Assembly (NCBI RefSeq): GCF_009729095.1
Contig: NZ_VTGX01000003.1
Coordinates: forward strand, 558,001-622,000
Source: Mycolicibacterium sp. CBMA 247
Lineage (GTDB): Bacteria > Actinomycetota > Actinomycetes > Mycobacteriales > Mycobacteriaceae
Direction: 5' to 3'
Length of the DNA: 64,000 bases
The translations under genes were made by a program, and so were the position numbers. Under the pieces are notes generated by a model. It was not told the origin of the DNA and ran no database searches. It saw only the letters and a list, made by a program, of their open reading frames with translations. Of this stretch, positions 39,647 through 47,497 are shown piece by piece (the stretch's first letter is position 1; every line of letters starts with the position of its first letter).

Positions 39647-40489
39647 CTAGAAGAGATCCGGCGTCATCGGTGGTACGTCATCCAGAAATGCACTCACCAT
39701 CGGGGTCAGTAGCTTCGACTCTCCCGACAGGCCAATATGCGACATCGCCGGCAGGACCACCAAACGCGCCGCCGGAATGCCCTGCACGATTCCCGACGCC
39801 GCGGCCTGCTCATCGCCTCCACCCCGCAACGTGAACATCGCCAGTGCATGTTCGGGTTTCACGCCGTCCGCGTCGCCGATGATGACCATCGTCGGTGCCG
39901 AGATCGAGCGCATCTGCTCGTCGCTGATGTTCTGGTCGTTGATGTTCAACGATTTCACCTTCTCGAGGTAGGCGTCGAAGGCTTTGGCATCCGCAGTGTG
40001 CTCCTTGAACGCCTTCTCGACGGGCGTCCCGGCGAGCACGTCGGCGTTGAGTCCCGCGATCGCGTCGAACACCGACGGGTACCAACCGTCTTTGCGGAAG
40101 GTGGCCGAGAGTGAGACCAACTTGCTCACGAGGGATGGATGACGAATGGCGAGTTGCAGCGCGACACCGCCGCCTTGCGAGTAGCCCATCACATCTGCGC
40201 GATTCACCCCTAGCGCGCGCAGCAACACCGCGGCATCGTCAGCGAACTGCTCGTAGGACATCGGCCGGACCGTATCCGGGGTGCGGCCGTGCCCTTGTTG
40301 ATCGAACACGATCACAGCACGCTCAGGGGCGAAGGCTTTCGCCCACACACTCATCGAATCGGTGGACATGAACGCACCGGGGATCAACAACAACGGAGGC
40401 TTGGAGGTGCCGAGCGTGCCGTACACCTCGTGATAGAGGTTCAGCCCGTTGACCGGCAGGTATCCACCCCGCGAAAGCCTGGTTCCCAT
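39647..40489 (-). CDS. Alpha/beta hydrolase
   Basis: AGGAG just upstream supports ATG 40489 (280 residues). The fold elements are LLLIPGAFMSTDSMSVW (oxyanion loop), VIVFDQQGHGRTP, the nucleophile elbow GYSQGGG, an Asp in VIIGDADGVKPEH and His in MSHIGLSG. It resembles 3-oxoadipate enol-lactonase/chloroperoxidase-like serine hydrolases. The substrate is unknown. It lies between Rpf and PepD genes on the same strand but with gaps too large to imply one operon. Confidence 0.85.
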   Translation of the reverse strand: MGTRLSRGGYLPVNGLNLYHEVYGTLGTSKPPLLLIPGAFMSTDSMSVWAKAFAPERAVIVFDQQGHGRTPDTVRPMSYEQFADDAAVLLRALGVNRADVMGYSQGGGVALQLAIRHPSLVSKLVSLSATFRKDGWYPSVFDAIAGLNADVLAGTPVEKAFKEHTADAKAFDAYLEKVKSLNINDQNISDEQMRSISAPTMVIIGDADGVKPEHALAMFTLRGGGDEQAAASGIVQGIPAARLVVLPAMSHIGLSGESKLLTPMVSAFLDDVPPMTPDLF

Positions 40490-40594
40490 CAATGCTCCTA
40501 TCCGATCGTGTCCACCGATTGGTTCCTCAGCGATAGACCGTCGGATTCGGAGAAATTCATCGCCCGGTATGGGGCGGAGCCGTGAAATCGCGCT

Positions 40595-41005
40595 TCAGGC
40601 CAGTGGATTGAGGGCCAGAGTACATAAACGCGGCAGATTCCCCAGTGGGATCCAGGCCACCAGCTGACGGCAGGTTCCGGTAGCCATACCGATCGGGCCG
40701 CCGCAGACTGGCCACGCTCCGAGGCCCTGAGTCTGCAGCACATTGCGCGCCACTTGTATCTGCTCCTCGCGCGTCGCCGTGGCGGGCGATCCCGATCCTC
40801 CGTGGGTGGCCCACGTGGCCGGGGTGAACTGCAGTCCACCGTAGAAGCCGTTGCCGGTGTCGGCTGACCAGTTTCCGCCCGATTCGCATTGAGCCATCGC
40901 ATCCCAGTTCGGCTCCGCAGCGGCATTCGGGACTGTCAGAACTGTCTGTGCCAGGGCGATCGCACCGATGAACACAAATACCGTGACGACCTTGCGCAGG
41001 CGCAT
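40595..41005 (-). CDS. Resuscitation-promoting-factor-type transglycosylase
   Basis: This 136-residue secreted protein has a signal peptide ending near AAA/EP and an Rpf domain: NWDAMAQCESGGNWSADTGNGFYGGLQF, with catalytic Glu41, then TWATHGGSGSPATATREEQIQVARNVLQTQGLGAWPVC. The two cysteines (C40, C100) match the domain disulfide. Rpf enzymes cleave peptidoglycan and stimulate growth of resting cells. It is a short RpfC/E-like form with a small extra C-terminal segment holding two more Cys. GAAGGGATC precedes ATG 41005. A ~400-bp AT-rich leader lies upstream. Confidence 0.9.
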   Translation of the reverse strand: MRLRKVVTVFVFIGAIALAQTVLTVPNAAAEPNWDAMAQCESGGNWSADTGNGFYGGLQFTPATWATHGGSGSPATATREEQIQVARNVLQTQGLGAWPVCGGPIGMATGTCRQLVAWIPLGNLPRLCTLALNPLA

Positions 41006-41404
41006 GTCGATCCCTTCATGACGTCGTACATCGAGCGCACGCCGGTAAAGGAAAGGACGAGAGATTATTTTCCAACCCCCACCGTGATACAGAGTTTACC
41101 CATGGGGCGGAAGTAAAAAACCCGTGCTAGAGAGTCTAATTATCTTCTATGAGTTTATTTAATAGTTATGCGACTCTTGTGGCCGATGGGAACAGACCGA
41201 TCCGGCCTGGAAGCCAGATATTCCCAGTTCAGAGAGGTACTCCCGTGATGGAGACGAGCTGGAGACACACGGGCTCTGCCTCATAAATTCCAGCGTCGAC
41301 GCTGTGACAATTGGCGTCTACCGTGAATTCCGTTTCCAATGCGATGGCAGTGAAAGAAATGAATTCTGTTGCATATGCGACTGCTGAGATAGATGTGGCT
41401 CCTG
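41006..41404. other. AT-rich non-coding region upstream of the Rpf gene
   Basis: This 399-bp stretch is strikingly AT-rich compared with its surroundings, especially 41080-41180. No ORF is supported. It probably contains the Rpf promoter and a long 5' leader. Rpf genes of actinobacteria can be controlled by a c-di-AMP riboswitch; I looked for it but could not recognise its conserved pieces here. Confidence 0.5.
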
Positions 41405-42760
41405 TTACAGGATGTTGCTCAGTACGCTCGCGGGGCGCAGCCGAGCGATGATCCCGTCGAGGTCGATGAAGAACATCTCGGGCCGGAAGACGTGGCCTCC
41501 GGGCACCTCATGGGCTTCAAATGGGATCCCGGCGCTGCGGAGGAGGTCGCGGAACTCGCGCTGGCCGGCGAGCACCTCGGTCTCGTTCGCACTGTCGAAC
41601 CAGTTGACCGGATCCGGGCTGGTGCCGGCGACGAGGAAGATCCGCTTGTTGCGGTAGCTCTCGATGCGCTCGACCGGATTGTCGGCGCTGACCCTGGCCT
41701 GGTCCCAGAACGGTGCGCCGTAGACAGTGCCGCCGGCCAAATCCAGAACCGCCGACGTGATATTCGCCCAGTGCACGACGAGGCCGAAGTCGCGACGCAG
41801 GCTCGCCGGGCCGGAGTGGGCGCTCACCGAGGCGAAGTGGCCGTAGTACTTGGCGGCGTACTTCAGCGCACCGAAGCCACCCATCGAGAATCCGCCGACC
41901 GCACGGCCGTCGTACTCGGCATACGTGCGGAAGTTCGCCTCGATCCAGGGCAGTAGCTGGGCGATGTGGAATGTCTCCCAGTTCCGCGGCCCGACGAATG
42001 AGGTGACCGGGTTGGAATACCAGCCCGCGTGCCCACCGTCAGGCATCACCACGATGATCGGCTTCCCGGCCGTCCAGTCGCGGATGCCCATGAAGTCGAA
42101 CGAGCGGAAGTCGTCATTGCCGCCATGGAACATGTAAAGCACGGGATAGGTGCGCCCGCTGGTGTGATAGTCGTCGGGCAGCAAGACGTTGACGCCGGGG
42201 TTCCATCCGATGGCCGCGGTCTGGAATCGGTAGTACCACAGGCGAGGATCGTTCTCGTTGCGATCCACGATCCGCAGGCCGAATCCGTCGCCACGCCCGG
42301 TGAATATGACGAGAGCCTGTCCGACATTTATCACGCTGGGGTCGGCGATGCCGTTGACGGCGGCGATCGGTGGATAGAACGAGGCATCACCGTAGAAGCG
42401 TGATGCCAACGCCGACAGCGTGTCCCCCGGGGCAACCGTGTATCTCTTCAGTTCCGGAATGATCAGCCGCTGACCAGGATTGATGCCGGAGCCGTCGGCG
42501 ATCCCGCTGGCGGCGGCGATCAGCCGGGACAGGTCGGCCTGCCCATAGAAACGCGACGCGACGCCCGACAACGTGTCCCCGGGGGCAACCGTATATCGCA
42601 TGTAGTCGGGAAAGACCAGCCGTTGCCCCACATTGATGACGTTCGGATCGGGTATCCCGCTCGCCGCGGCGATCAGTCGGTACAGTTCCGCGTCCCCGTA
42701 GAACCGCAACGCCAACGCCGACAGCGTCTCCCCCGGCACGACCGTATGAATCCTGACCAT
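41405..42760 (-). CDS. Triple-LysM protein fused to an esterase D/antigen-85-type hydrolase
   Basis: This 451-residue protein begins with three LysM modules (residues ~3-51, 54-102, 105-153), each with TVxPGDTLSxxAxRFYG...INxGQxLxxP. The C-terminal ~280 residues are an alpha/beta hydrolase of the esterase D/Ag85 superfamily: YPVLYMFHGGNDD, IIVVMPDGGHAGWYSN, and the nucleophile Ser292 in GGFSMGGFGALK, with a late His in PGGHVF. LysM binds GlcNAc-containing glycans. The domain order suggests an ester-cleaving or acyl-transferring enzyme tethered to peptidoglycan. However, no signal peptide is visible, so the export route is unclear. GGAGGGG precedes the start. Confidence 0.85.
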   Translation of the reverse strand: MVRIHTVVPGETLSALALRFYGDAELYRLIAAASGIPDPNVINVGQRLVFPDYMRYTVAPGDTLSGVASRFYGQADLSRLIAAASGIADGSGINPGQRLIIPELKRYTVAPGDTLSALASRFYGDASFYPPIAAVNGIADPSVINVGQALVIFTGRGDGFGLRIVDRNENDPRLWYYRFQTAAIGWNPGVNVLLPDDYHTSGRTYPVLYMFHGGNDDFRSFDFMGIRDWTAGKPIIVVMPDGGHAGWYSNPVTSFVGPRNWETFHIAQLLPWIEANFRTYAEYDGRAVGGFSMGGFGALKYAAKYYGHFASVSAHSGPASLRRDFGLVVHWANITSAVLDLAGGTVYGAPFWDQARVSADNPVERIESYRNKRIFLVAGTSPDPVNWFDSANETEVLAGQREFRDLLRSAGIPFEAHEVPGGHVFRPEMFFIDLDGIIARLRPASVLSNIL

Positions 42761-42914
42761 GGGTCCCCTCCTTCAGTTGCAACTAGCTCTGGTCCTAGCG
42801 CTTGTAGTAACGACGCCGGTTGCCCTGATACCGATAAGTCTAGGCGCGCGAAAGACAGCGCGAAATGGTTGACTTCTAAGGCATTACGGGCGCGATCACA
42901 CGTACGCTCCAAAC

Positions 42915-43931
42915 GTGTACGTCGATGTGATGACAGTTCCGCAGCCGTTGGCCCGTATCGGTGAACTGGCCCGCCGGACTCAGTCCGCCGGGTTCTCGGG
43001 CCTCTTGCTCACCGAGACGGGCCGCACGGCTTATCTCAACGCCGCGGTCGCGTCTCAGTCCGCACCCGGCCTCGACCTGTCGACCGGTGTCGCCGTTGCG
43101 TTTCCGCGCAGCCCGTTCATCACGGCCGCCTCTGCCTGGGAACTACAGGAGGCAACCGGCGGCAGATTTCGGCTCGGCATCGGCACTCAGGTCCGCACGC
43201 ATGTTGTGCGGCGTTACGGGATGGCCTTCGAGCATCCGGGCCCGCGCCTGCGCGACTATGTGCTGGCCGTGAAGGCATGTTTCGCCGCTTTCCGGTCGGG
43301 CAAGCTCGACCATCATGGCGACTTCTACGACCTGGACTTCATCACTCCCCAGTGGAGCCCCGGACCGATCGAGGCACCCGATCCCAAAGTCGATATCGCA
43401 GCCGTGAATCCATGGATGCTTCGCATGGCAGGCGAAGTTGCCGACGGCGTTCACATCCATCCGATCGGCGAGCCGGGCTACCTCGCCCGCCACGTCTTGC
43501 CCAATGTGGCCGCCGGTGCGGCGAAGGCGGGGCGCTCGCCTGCCGATATCGCCAAGATCGTCCCGGTGATGACGATCGTCGGTGACAGCGACGAAGAACG
43601 CGCCAACGAGCGCGAATTCGTGCGGGCCAGCATGAGCTTCTACGGAAGCACGCCGAACTATGCGTTCATCTGGGACGAGGCGGGCTTCGAAGGCACGACG
43701 GCCCGCCTGAGGGAGAAGCAGAAAGCCGGCGACTTCGCGGGCATGGCGGCGCAGATCACCGACGAGCACATCGCCGCCTTCGCCACCGAGTCCACCTGGG
43801 ATGGGCTGGCGGATGCGTTGACCGCCAAGTACGAGGGAATCGCCACCCGCATCGTGCTCTACAACGCCCTCGGTGGGCCCGAACGTCTCGAGCGGTACGG
43901 CGAAATCGCGCGGCGGTTGTCGGCGCCATAG
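42915..43931 (+). CDS. LLM-class F420-dependent oxidoreductase (TIGR03617-like)
   Basis: This 338-residue protein has the bacterial luciferase-like barrel: FSGLLLTETGRTAYLNAAVAS, LSTGVAVAFPRSPFITAASAWELQEATGGRFRLGIGTQV, and IAAVNPWMLRMAGEVADGVHIHP. These are typical of the mycobacterial TIGR03617 branch, which is predicted to use cofactor F420. The reaction is unknown. GTG 42915 is the start. It is divergent from the LysM-esterase gene, and the toxin-antitoxin pair follows on the same strand. Confidence 0.87.
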   Translation: MYVDVMTVPQPLARIGELARRTQSAGFSGLLLTETGRTAYLNAAVASQSAPGLDLSTGVAVAFPRSPFITAASAWELQEATGGRFRLGIGTQVRTHVVRRYGMAFEHPGPRLRDYVLAVKACFAAFRSGKLDHHGDFYDLDFITPQWSPGPIEAPDPKVDIAAVNPWMLRMAGEVADGVHIHPIGEPGYLARHVLPNVAAGAAKAGRSPADIAKIVPVMTIVGDSDEERANEREFVRASMSFYGSTPNYAFIWDEAGFEGTTARLREKQKAGDFAGMAAQITDEHIAAFATESTWDGLADALTAKYEGIATRIVLYNALGGPERLERYGEIARRLSAP

Positions 43932-43950
43932 CCCACGTACAGACCCACTT

Positions 43951-43985
43951 CGTAGCATTCTGCTACGCTTGTTTCAGACTGCTAC
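43951..43985. promoter_or_regulatory. Operator of the zeta-toxin operon
   Basis: CGTAGCATTCTGCTACG (43951-43967) is a perfect 7-bp inverted repeat with a 3-base centre. A third half-site TGCTAC lies at 43980-43985, 19 bp after the second. They sit over the likely promoter, just before GGAGG and ATG 44000, as expected for autoregulation by the antitoxin. Confidence 0.65.
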
Positions 43986-43999
43986 AACGGAGGTCTCCC

Positions 44000-44389
44000 A
44001 TGACCGATACCGCAGATCGGGTCACCCGGTTCGCTGCCGACCTCATGGACAGTGCGGCCGCCGAAGGCGCACGTCAGAGCCGGTCGGCCAAACAGCAACT
44101 CGACCATTGGGCCCGCGTTGGCCGGGCCGTCTCCAGCCAGCACAGTGCAGCGCGCCGCAAGGTGGAGGCCGCCCTGGCAGGCGACACTCCCCTGGCTGAC
44201 TTGACCGCCGAAGAAGGTGCGGTGTTCAACGCCGAGATCGCCGCGTCCATCGAGGAGAGCCTGGCGCGCGCCGACTACGGCCAGACGCTGGCAGGCCGCG
44301 GGATCACCACCGTCGCGATCGACGAGCACGGCGAGATCGTTCAGTACCGGCCCGACGGCACCACCACGGTGCTGGCACACCAACAGTGA
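44000..44389 (+). CDS. ParD-like antitoxin of a type II toxin-antitoxin pair
   Basis: This 129-residue protein begins MTDTADRVTRFAADLMDSAAAEGARQSRSAKQQLDHWARVGRAVS, the pattern of the ParD_like antitoxin family found beside zeta toxins in actinobacteria. The N-terminal part resembles a ribbon-helix-helix DNA-binding region; the C-terminal part should bind the toxin. GGAGG precedes ATG 44000. The zeta-toxin gene starts 37 bp downstream. The upstream triple half-site is a good candidate for its own operator. Confidence 0.8.
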   Translation: MTDTADRVTRFAADLMDSAAAEGARQSRSAKQQLDHWARVGRAVSSQHSAARRKVEAALAGDTPLADLTAEEGAVFNAEIAASIEESLARADYGQTLAGRGITTVAIDEHGEIVQYRPDGTTTVLAHQQ

Positions 44390-44426
44390 TCGCCTCGTGC
44401 GCTGACGCGGACCGCACCGTCACGCG

Positions 44427-45005
44427 GTGAAGCGCCTCGATCTCGTCGTCGGATGCAACGGCGCCGGCAAGTCGACCTTCGTCGAACTCACACTTTCCCT
44501 CCTGCTTCCGGGCAGTCCGTTCGTCAACGCGGACGAGATCGCCAAACGCCGCTGGCCGGAGGATCCAGCCCCGCACTCCTACGAGGCCGCGCTGATCGCC
44601 GCCGAAACCCGCGCCAAACTCATCGAGCGAGGTGAGTCGTTCATCGCCGAGACCGTGTTCTCCCACCCCTCCAAGCTCGAGCTCATCGACAATGCGCACG
44701 CGGCCGGATACACCGTGATGCTGCATTGCGTCCTGATCCCCGAAGAGCTGGCCGTGCTGCGGGTGCAGCACCGAGTGCAAGCGGGCGGTCACCATGTGCC
44801 CGAAACGAAGATTCGTGAACGCTACCAACGACTTTGGGACCTCGTCGCGATCGCAGCGATGCGTGTGGACTCGGCGACGTTCTATGACAACAGCACAGTC
44901 AGAGGGCCTCGAATCGTCGCGCAGATCGCCGGAGGATTCATCGTCGGGTCGCCCACCTGGCCCACATGGACACCGGCGGCGCTCAATTCCCACCGGCCTG
45001 GATAG
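44427..45005 (+). CDS. Zeta toxin family protein
   Basis: This 192-residue P-loop protein has Walker A GCNGAGKST at residues 9-17 and NADEIAKRRWPED, typical of zeta toxins. AETVFSHPSK contains the acidic residue expected near the sugar substrate. Zeta toxins phosphorylate UDP-GlcNAc and block peptidoglycan synthesis, though many chromosomal homologs have other kinase targets. It follows the ParD-like antitoxin, so the pair is a likely toxin-antitoxin operon. GTG 44427 is the likely start. Confidence 0.82.
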   Translation: MKRLDLVVGCNGAGKSTFVELTLSLLLPGSPFVNADEIAKRRWPEDPAPHSYEAALIAAETRAKLIERGESFIAETVFSHPSKLELIDNAHAAGYTVMLHCVLIPEELAVLRVQHRVQAGGHHVPETKIRERYQRLWDLVAIAAMRVDSATFYDNSTVRGPRIVAQIAGGFIVGSPTWPTWTPAALNSHRPG

Positions 45006-45136
45006 GAATCGGTCTCGGCGATCAGAAGGGCGCCCCGGTGTACCGAGCACATCAGGTGCCGGACGTATTCGCCCGCGCACCATATGCTTTCTCCTGAAGT
45101 TGTTCGATCAGCTGGACACAACAAGGGGGAATCACG

Positions 45137-45526
45137 TTGTCGATGACTCTGCTCGCGCTGGAACTAGCGGCTGATTCCCATCCGGGCCGGGCAGTGGGAG
45201 CGATAGTCGGGCGCCTGGCCATCCTCGGCGGAATCCTCTGGTTGATCGTCTGGGCTGTGCGAAAGCCACGCAAGCCGCGGCCGCCGCAGTACCCGCAGTA
45301 CCCCCAGGCCTACGGGTACTGGCAGCAGACCCCGCCACCCCCTGGTGCCCAATGGCCGCCGCAGCAGTCCTACCCAGGCCCCGTCGGACCGGCCCAATAT
45401 CCGTCGCAGCAGCCGCAACCCGGTGGGCCGTGGCCATCCCAGGCGCCGCCGCCCGCCATGCCGGCTCCCGGCGGAGCCTGGCCCAATCAATACCCTGGCC
45501 AGACCCCACCTCCACCGTCGCAATAG
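45137..45526 (+). CDS. Single-pass membrane protein with Pro/Gln-rich tail
   Basis: GGGGGA six bases before TTG 45137 supports that start (ATG 45143 is an alternative). The ~129-residue product has one hydrophobic helix (residues ~18-41, AVGAIVGRLAILGGILWLIVW), a basic stop-transfer patch (RKPRKPRP) and a tail rich in Pro, Gln, Tyr and Gly. Such tails are common in actinobacterial envelope proteins. No domain is recognised and no partner is evident. Confidence 0.6.
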   Translation: MSMTLLALELAADSHPGRAVGAIVGRLAILGGILWLIVWAVRKPRKPRPPQYPQYPQAYGYWQQTPPPPGAQWPPQQSYPGPVGPAQYPSQQPQPGGPWPSQAPPPAMPAPGGAWPNQYPGQTPPPPSQ

Positions 45527-45616
45527 TCGTACCATCCCCGAACCGACCCATCGACATGACGAGTGGCTTCCGGATGTGACCACATAGATCGTGTCCAAAC
45601 CCTCCGCGGGCGAGGT

Positions 45617-45973
45617 TCAGGACTCTTCGAGGCGGGCCCGCACCTGCCGCATGCGCTCGGCCAGCGCCTCCTCATCGATGACGTGCCTGGCAACCAACGA
45701 ATGGGTGAGTGCGACAAGCTGATTCTCCGGGTACGGCAACATCGGATAGACCTCGTGGACGAGACGGTCCTCGTCGTTCCTACGGGTCAGAAGCGGCAGT
45801 ATCACACCCTCGTGGTCGAGTGCGTCGCACATCCCGTCGAGACTGGACTTCCAGGGCGGTACCAGATTGGAGGCGCCGTACTTCTCTGCCATACGGGGCC
45901 ACACCTGCCCGCTCCCTGCGACCTGCTCCAGCGTCGGCACCTTGACCGCCATGACGTCAACTTCGTATTGCAT
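45617..45973 (-). CDS. scnA: Thiocyanate hydrolase alpha-subunit-like protein
   Basis: This 118-residue protein resembles the N-terminal half of nitrile hydratase beta, which in thiocyanate hydrolase is a separate alpha subunit (126 residues in Thiobacillus ScnA). The recognisable parts are PPWKSSLDGMCDALDHEGVI and PYPENQLVALTHSLVARHVIDEEALAERM. It starts 10 bp after the ScnC-like gene, so they form one operon. The assignment follows family resemblance plus gene order and sizes; a nitrile-hydratase accessory role is the alternative. Confidence 0.65.
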   Translation of the reverse strand: MQYEVDVMAVKVPTLEQVAGSGQVWPRMAEKYGASNLVPPWKSSLDGMCDALDHEGVILPLLTRRNDEDRLVHEVYPMLPYPENQLVALTHSLVARHVIDEEALAERMRQVRARLEES

Positions 45974-45983
45974 CGCTTGTGCC

Positions 45984-46712
45984 TCAGTAACTCTCGGCCG
46001 GCCGCACCGCGGGATGCACCGGGCGCTGTGCGTTCGTGGTCACCCCAGGCCTCGGCAGGGCGACACCGATCATGCAATCGCGAGTAGCGATCTCGGCAAG
46101 CTGCTCCTCAGTCCAGCCCTCGGTTCCGGCCGGTCGGACCGGCAGCACCAGGAACCGGCGTTTGGAATTGGAGTCCTCGACACGGATTTCGACGTCGTCG
46201 GGCAGGAAAAGGCCGAACTCCCCGAGAACCTGGCGTGGCCAGCGCACAATGCGCCGTCGGTAGTTCGGCGTCCGATACCACTCGGGAGAGTTTCCGAGAA
46301 GCGGCCGCGGATAACACGAACACAGGGTGCAGACGACAACGTGGTGCAACGTCGGTGTGTTCGCGAGTACCTCCAGCGCAGTGAAGTCGCTGGGCGTCCC
46401 GAAGCCGGTCGGGTGCAGCCAGTCGATTCCTACTTCCCGACTGGCGGCGATGGGATCCTTGAGCGCCAACTGATGGAAATCCGGATCGACCCATGCCTTT
46501 GCGACGAACCGGGACCCCGGCGCCGGACCAATCTGTTCGACGAACTCGGTGTAATGCCGGTGATCTTCGGCGGTGAACAGGCCCTTCTCAATCGCCAATT
46601 CGCGGAGCGCGATCTCCAAGACCTCGAAGTCGGTCACCTCTTCGACCATTGGTGCCGCGTGCCGCTGGGGTGTGTCGTGATGCGTATGCGCGGCTTCGTC
46701 GCTGTGCGTCAT
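45984..46712 (-). CDS. scnC: Thiocyanate hydrolase gamma / nitrile hydratase alpha-type metal subunit
   Basis: This 242-residue protein carries the cobalt-type nitrile hydratase claw VCTLCSC. Its cysteines are Cys128, Cys131 and Cys133, the same numbers as the metal ligands I recall for Thiobacillus ScnC, which is 243 residues long. In that enzyme Cys131 and Cys133 are oxidised to sulfinic and sulfenic acid. The sequence after the claw is YPRPLLGNSPEWYR. Thiocyanate hydrolase converts SCN- to carbonyl sulfide and ammonia. It lies between the beta-type and alpha-type genes. A Co-type nitrile hydratase with another substrate remains possible. Confidence 0.75.
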   Translation of the reverse strand: MTHSDEAAHTHHDTPQRHAAPMVEEVTDFEVLEIALRELAIEKGLFTAEDHRHYTEFVEQIGPAPGSRFVAKAWVDPDFHQLALKDPIAASREVGIDWLHPTGFGTPSDFTALEVLANTPTLHHVVVCTLCSCYPRPLLGNSPEWYRTPNYRRRIVRWPRQVLGEFGLFLPDDVEIRVEDSNSKRRFLVLPVRPAGTEGWTEEQLAEIATRDCMIGVALPRPGVTTNAQRPVHPAVRPAESY

Positions 46713-46745
46713 GTCGGATTCCTGTTTCTCCGTCGAGTGAGCGCT

Positions 46746-47286
46746 CTAACCGATTGGCTGCAACCACAATTCCGAGATCTCGGCCTGAAGGGTGTCGACT
46801 TCGGAGCCCGCGTAGGGCTCCCACACATCCGTCATGTTGAAGCGCACGATGTAGAACCACTGAGGCTTCTGCTCTTCGCGGTCGAACGCTTCGTCCTCGG
46901 GCACCAGGCTTTCGTAGGACACCTCGACGACCGTCCCGGGCTTACCGCGTAGGTACTCCTGGGTGCGGGTGTAGAAGATCGTCGGGAGATCCCGCACGTG
47001 CACCCGATCGCCGACCGCGAATCGAGGAGCGCCGCCGCTCCTCGGATGTCCAGATGCCACGCCAGCCGAGAACCTCACACGTGACAAAGGTATTGAGTTC
47101 CCACGCCTCTTCTTCTTTTTCCTCGAAGATCGCAGGGGCGTCGGGATCGCCGCCGACGTCGTGTGGGTTCTTCATGAATGCCCGAAACAGCGTGTGATCT
47201 ATCTGATCCGGGTAAGGCCAGTCTTGTAGCCGATGTAATGCCGGGCGCAACTGACTGACAAAGTCACCCATGGAATCGTTGGCCAT
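46746..47286 (-). pseudogene. scnB: Thiocyanate hydrolase beta-subunit-like gene with a frameshift
   Basis: From ATG 47286 the frame encodes a ScnB-like start (MANDSMGDFVSQLRPALHRL, TLFRAFMKNPHDVGGDPDAP, FVTCEVLGWRGIWTSEERR). It then loses similarity, while another frame picks up APRFAVGDRVHVRDLPTIF and runs to the natural C-terminus at 46746 (SELWLQPIG). Removing one base from GCCGCCGCTC at 47031-47040 restores a continuous protein of about 160-180 residues, close to the 157 of Thiobacillus ScnB. It may be a true mutation or a sequencing error in a G/C repeat. As written, the cluster would lack an intact beta subunit. Confidence 0.75.
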
Positions 47287-47497
47287 AATCCGTACCCTCG
47301 ATTGGATGAACGGTTCCGGGCTGCGGCCACGCTAACACGGGCTGACGTGCGCCAATGCGGATCGATGCATCTTCCGGCCCGGCCGCACCAGATCATTGCA
47401 AGGTGCACAATCAACGTCTGATGCACCGACCCGAATAATGACTCGATCCGTGCCGCGATCTGGCCTATCGGCCGGCGCGACGCCATACCGCTGTAGC

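Noticed and set aside
41006..41200. c-di-AMP (ydaO) riboswitch upstream of rpf
   Set aside because: The location is suggestive, but I could not identify the conserved core elements by eye, so I do not call it.
42775..42784. AGTTGCAACT palindrome before the LysM-esterase gene
   Set aside because: It is short and lies beside the ribosome-binding site; its likeness to the 49692 palindrome core covers only two 5-bp arms, too little for an operator call.
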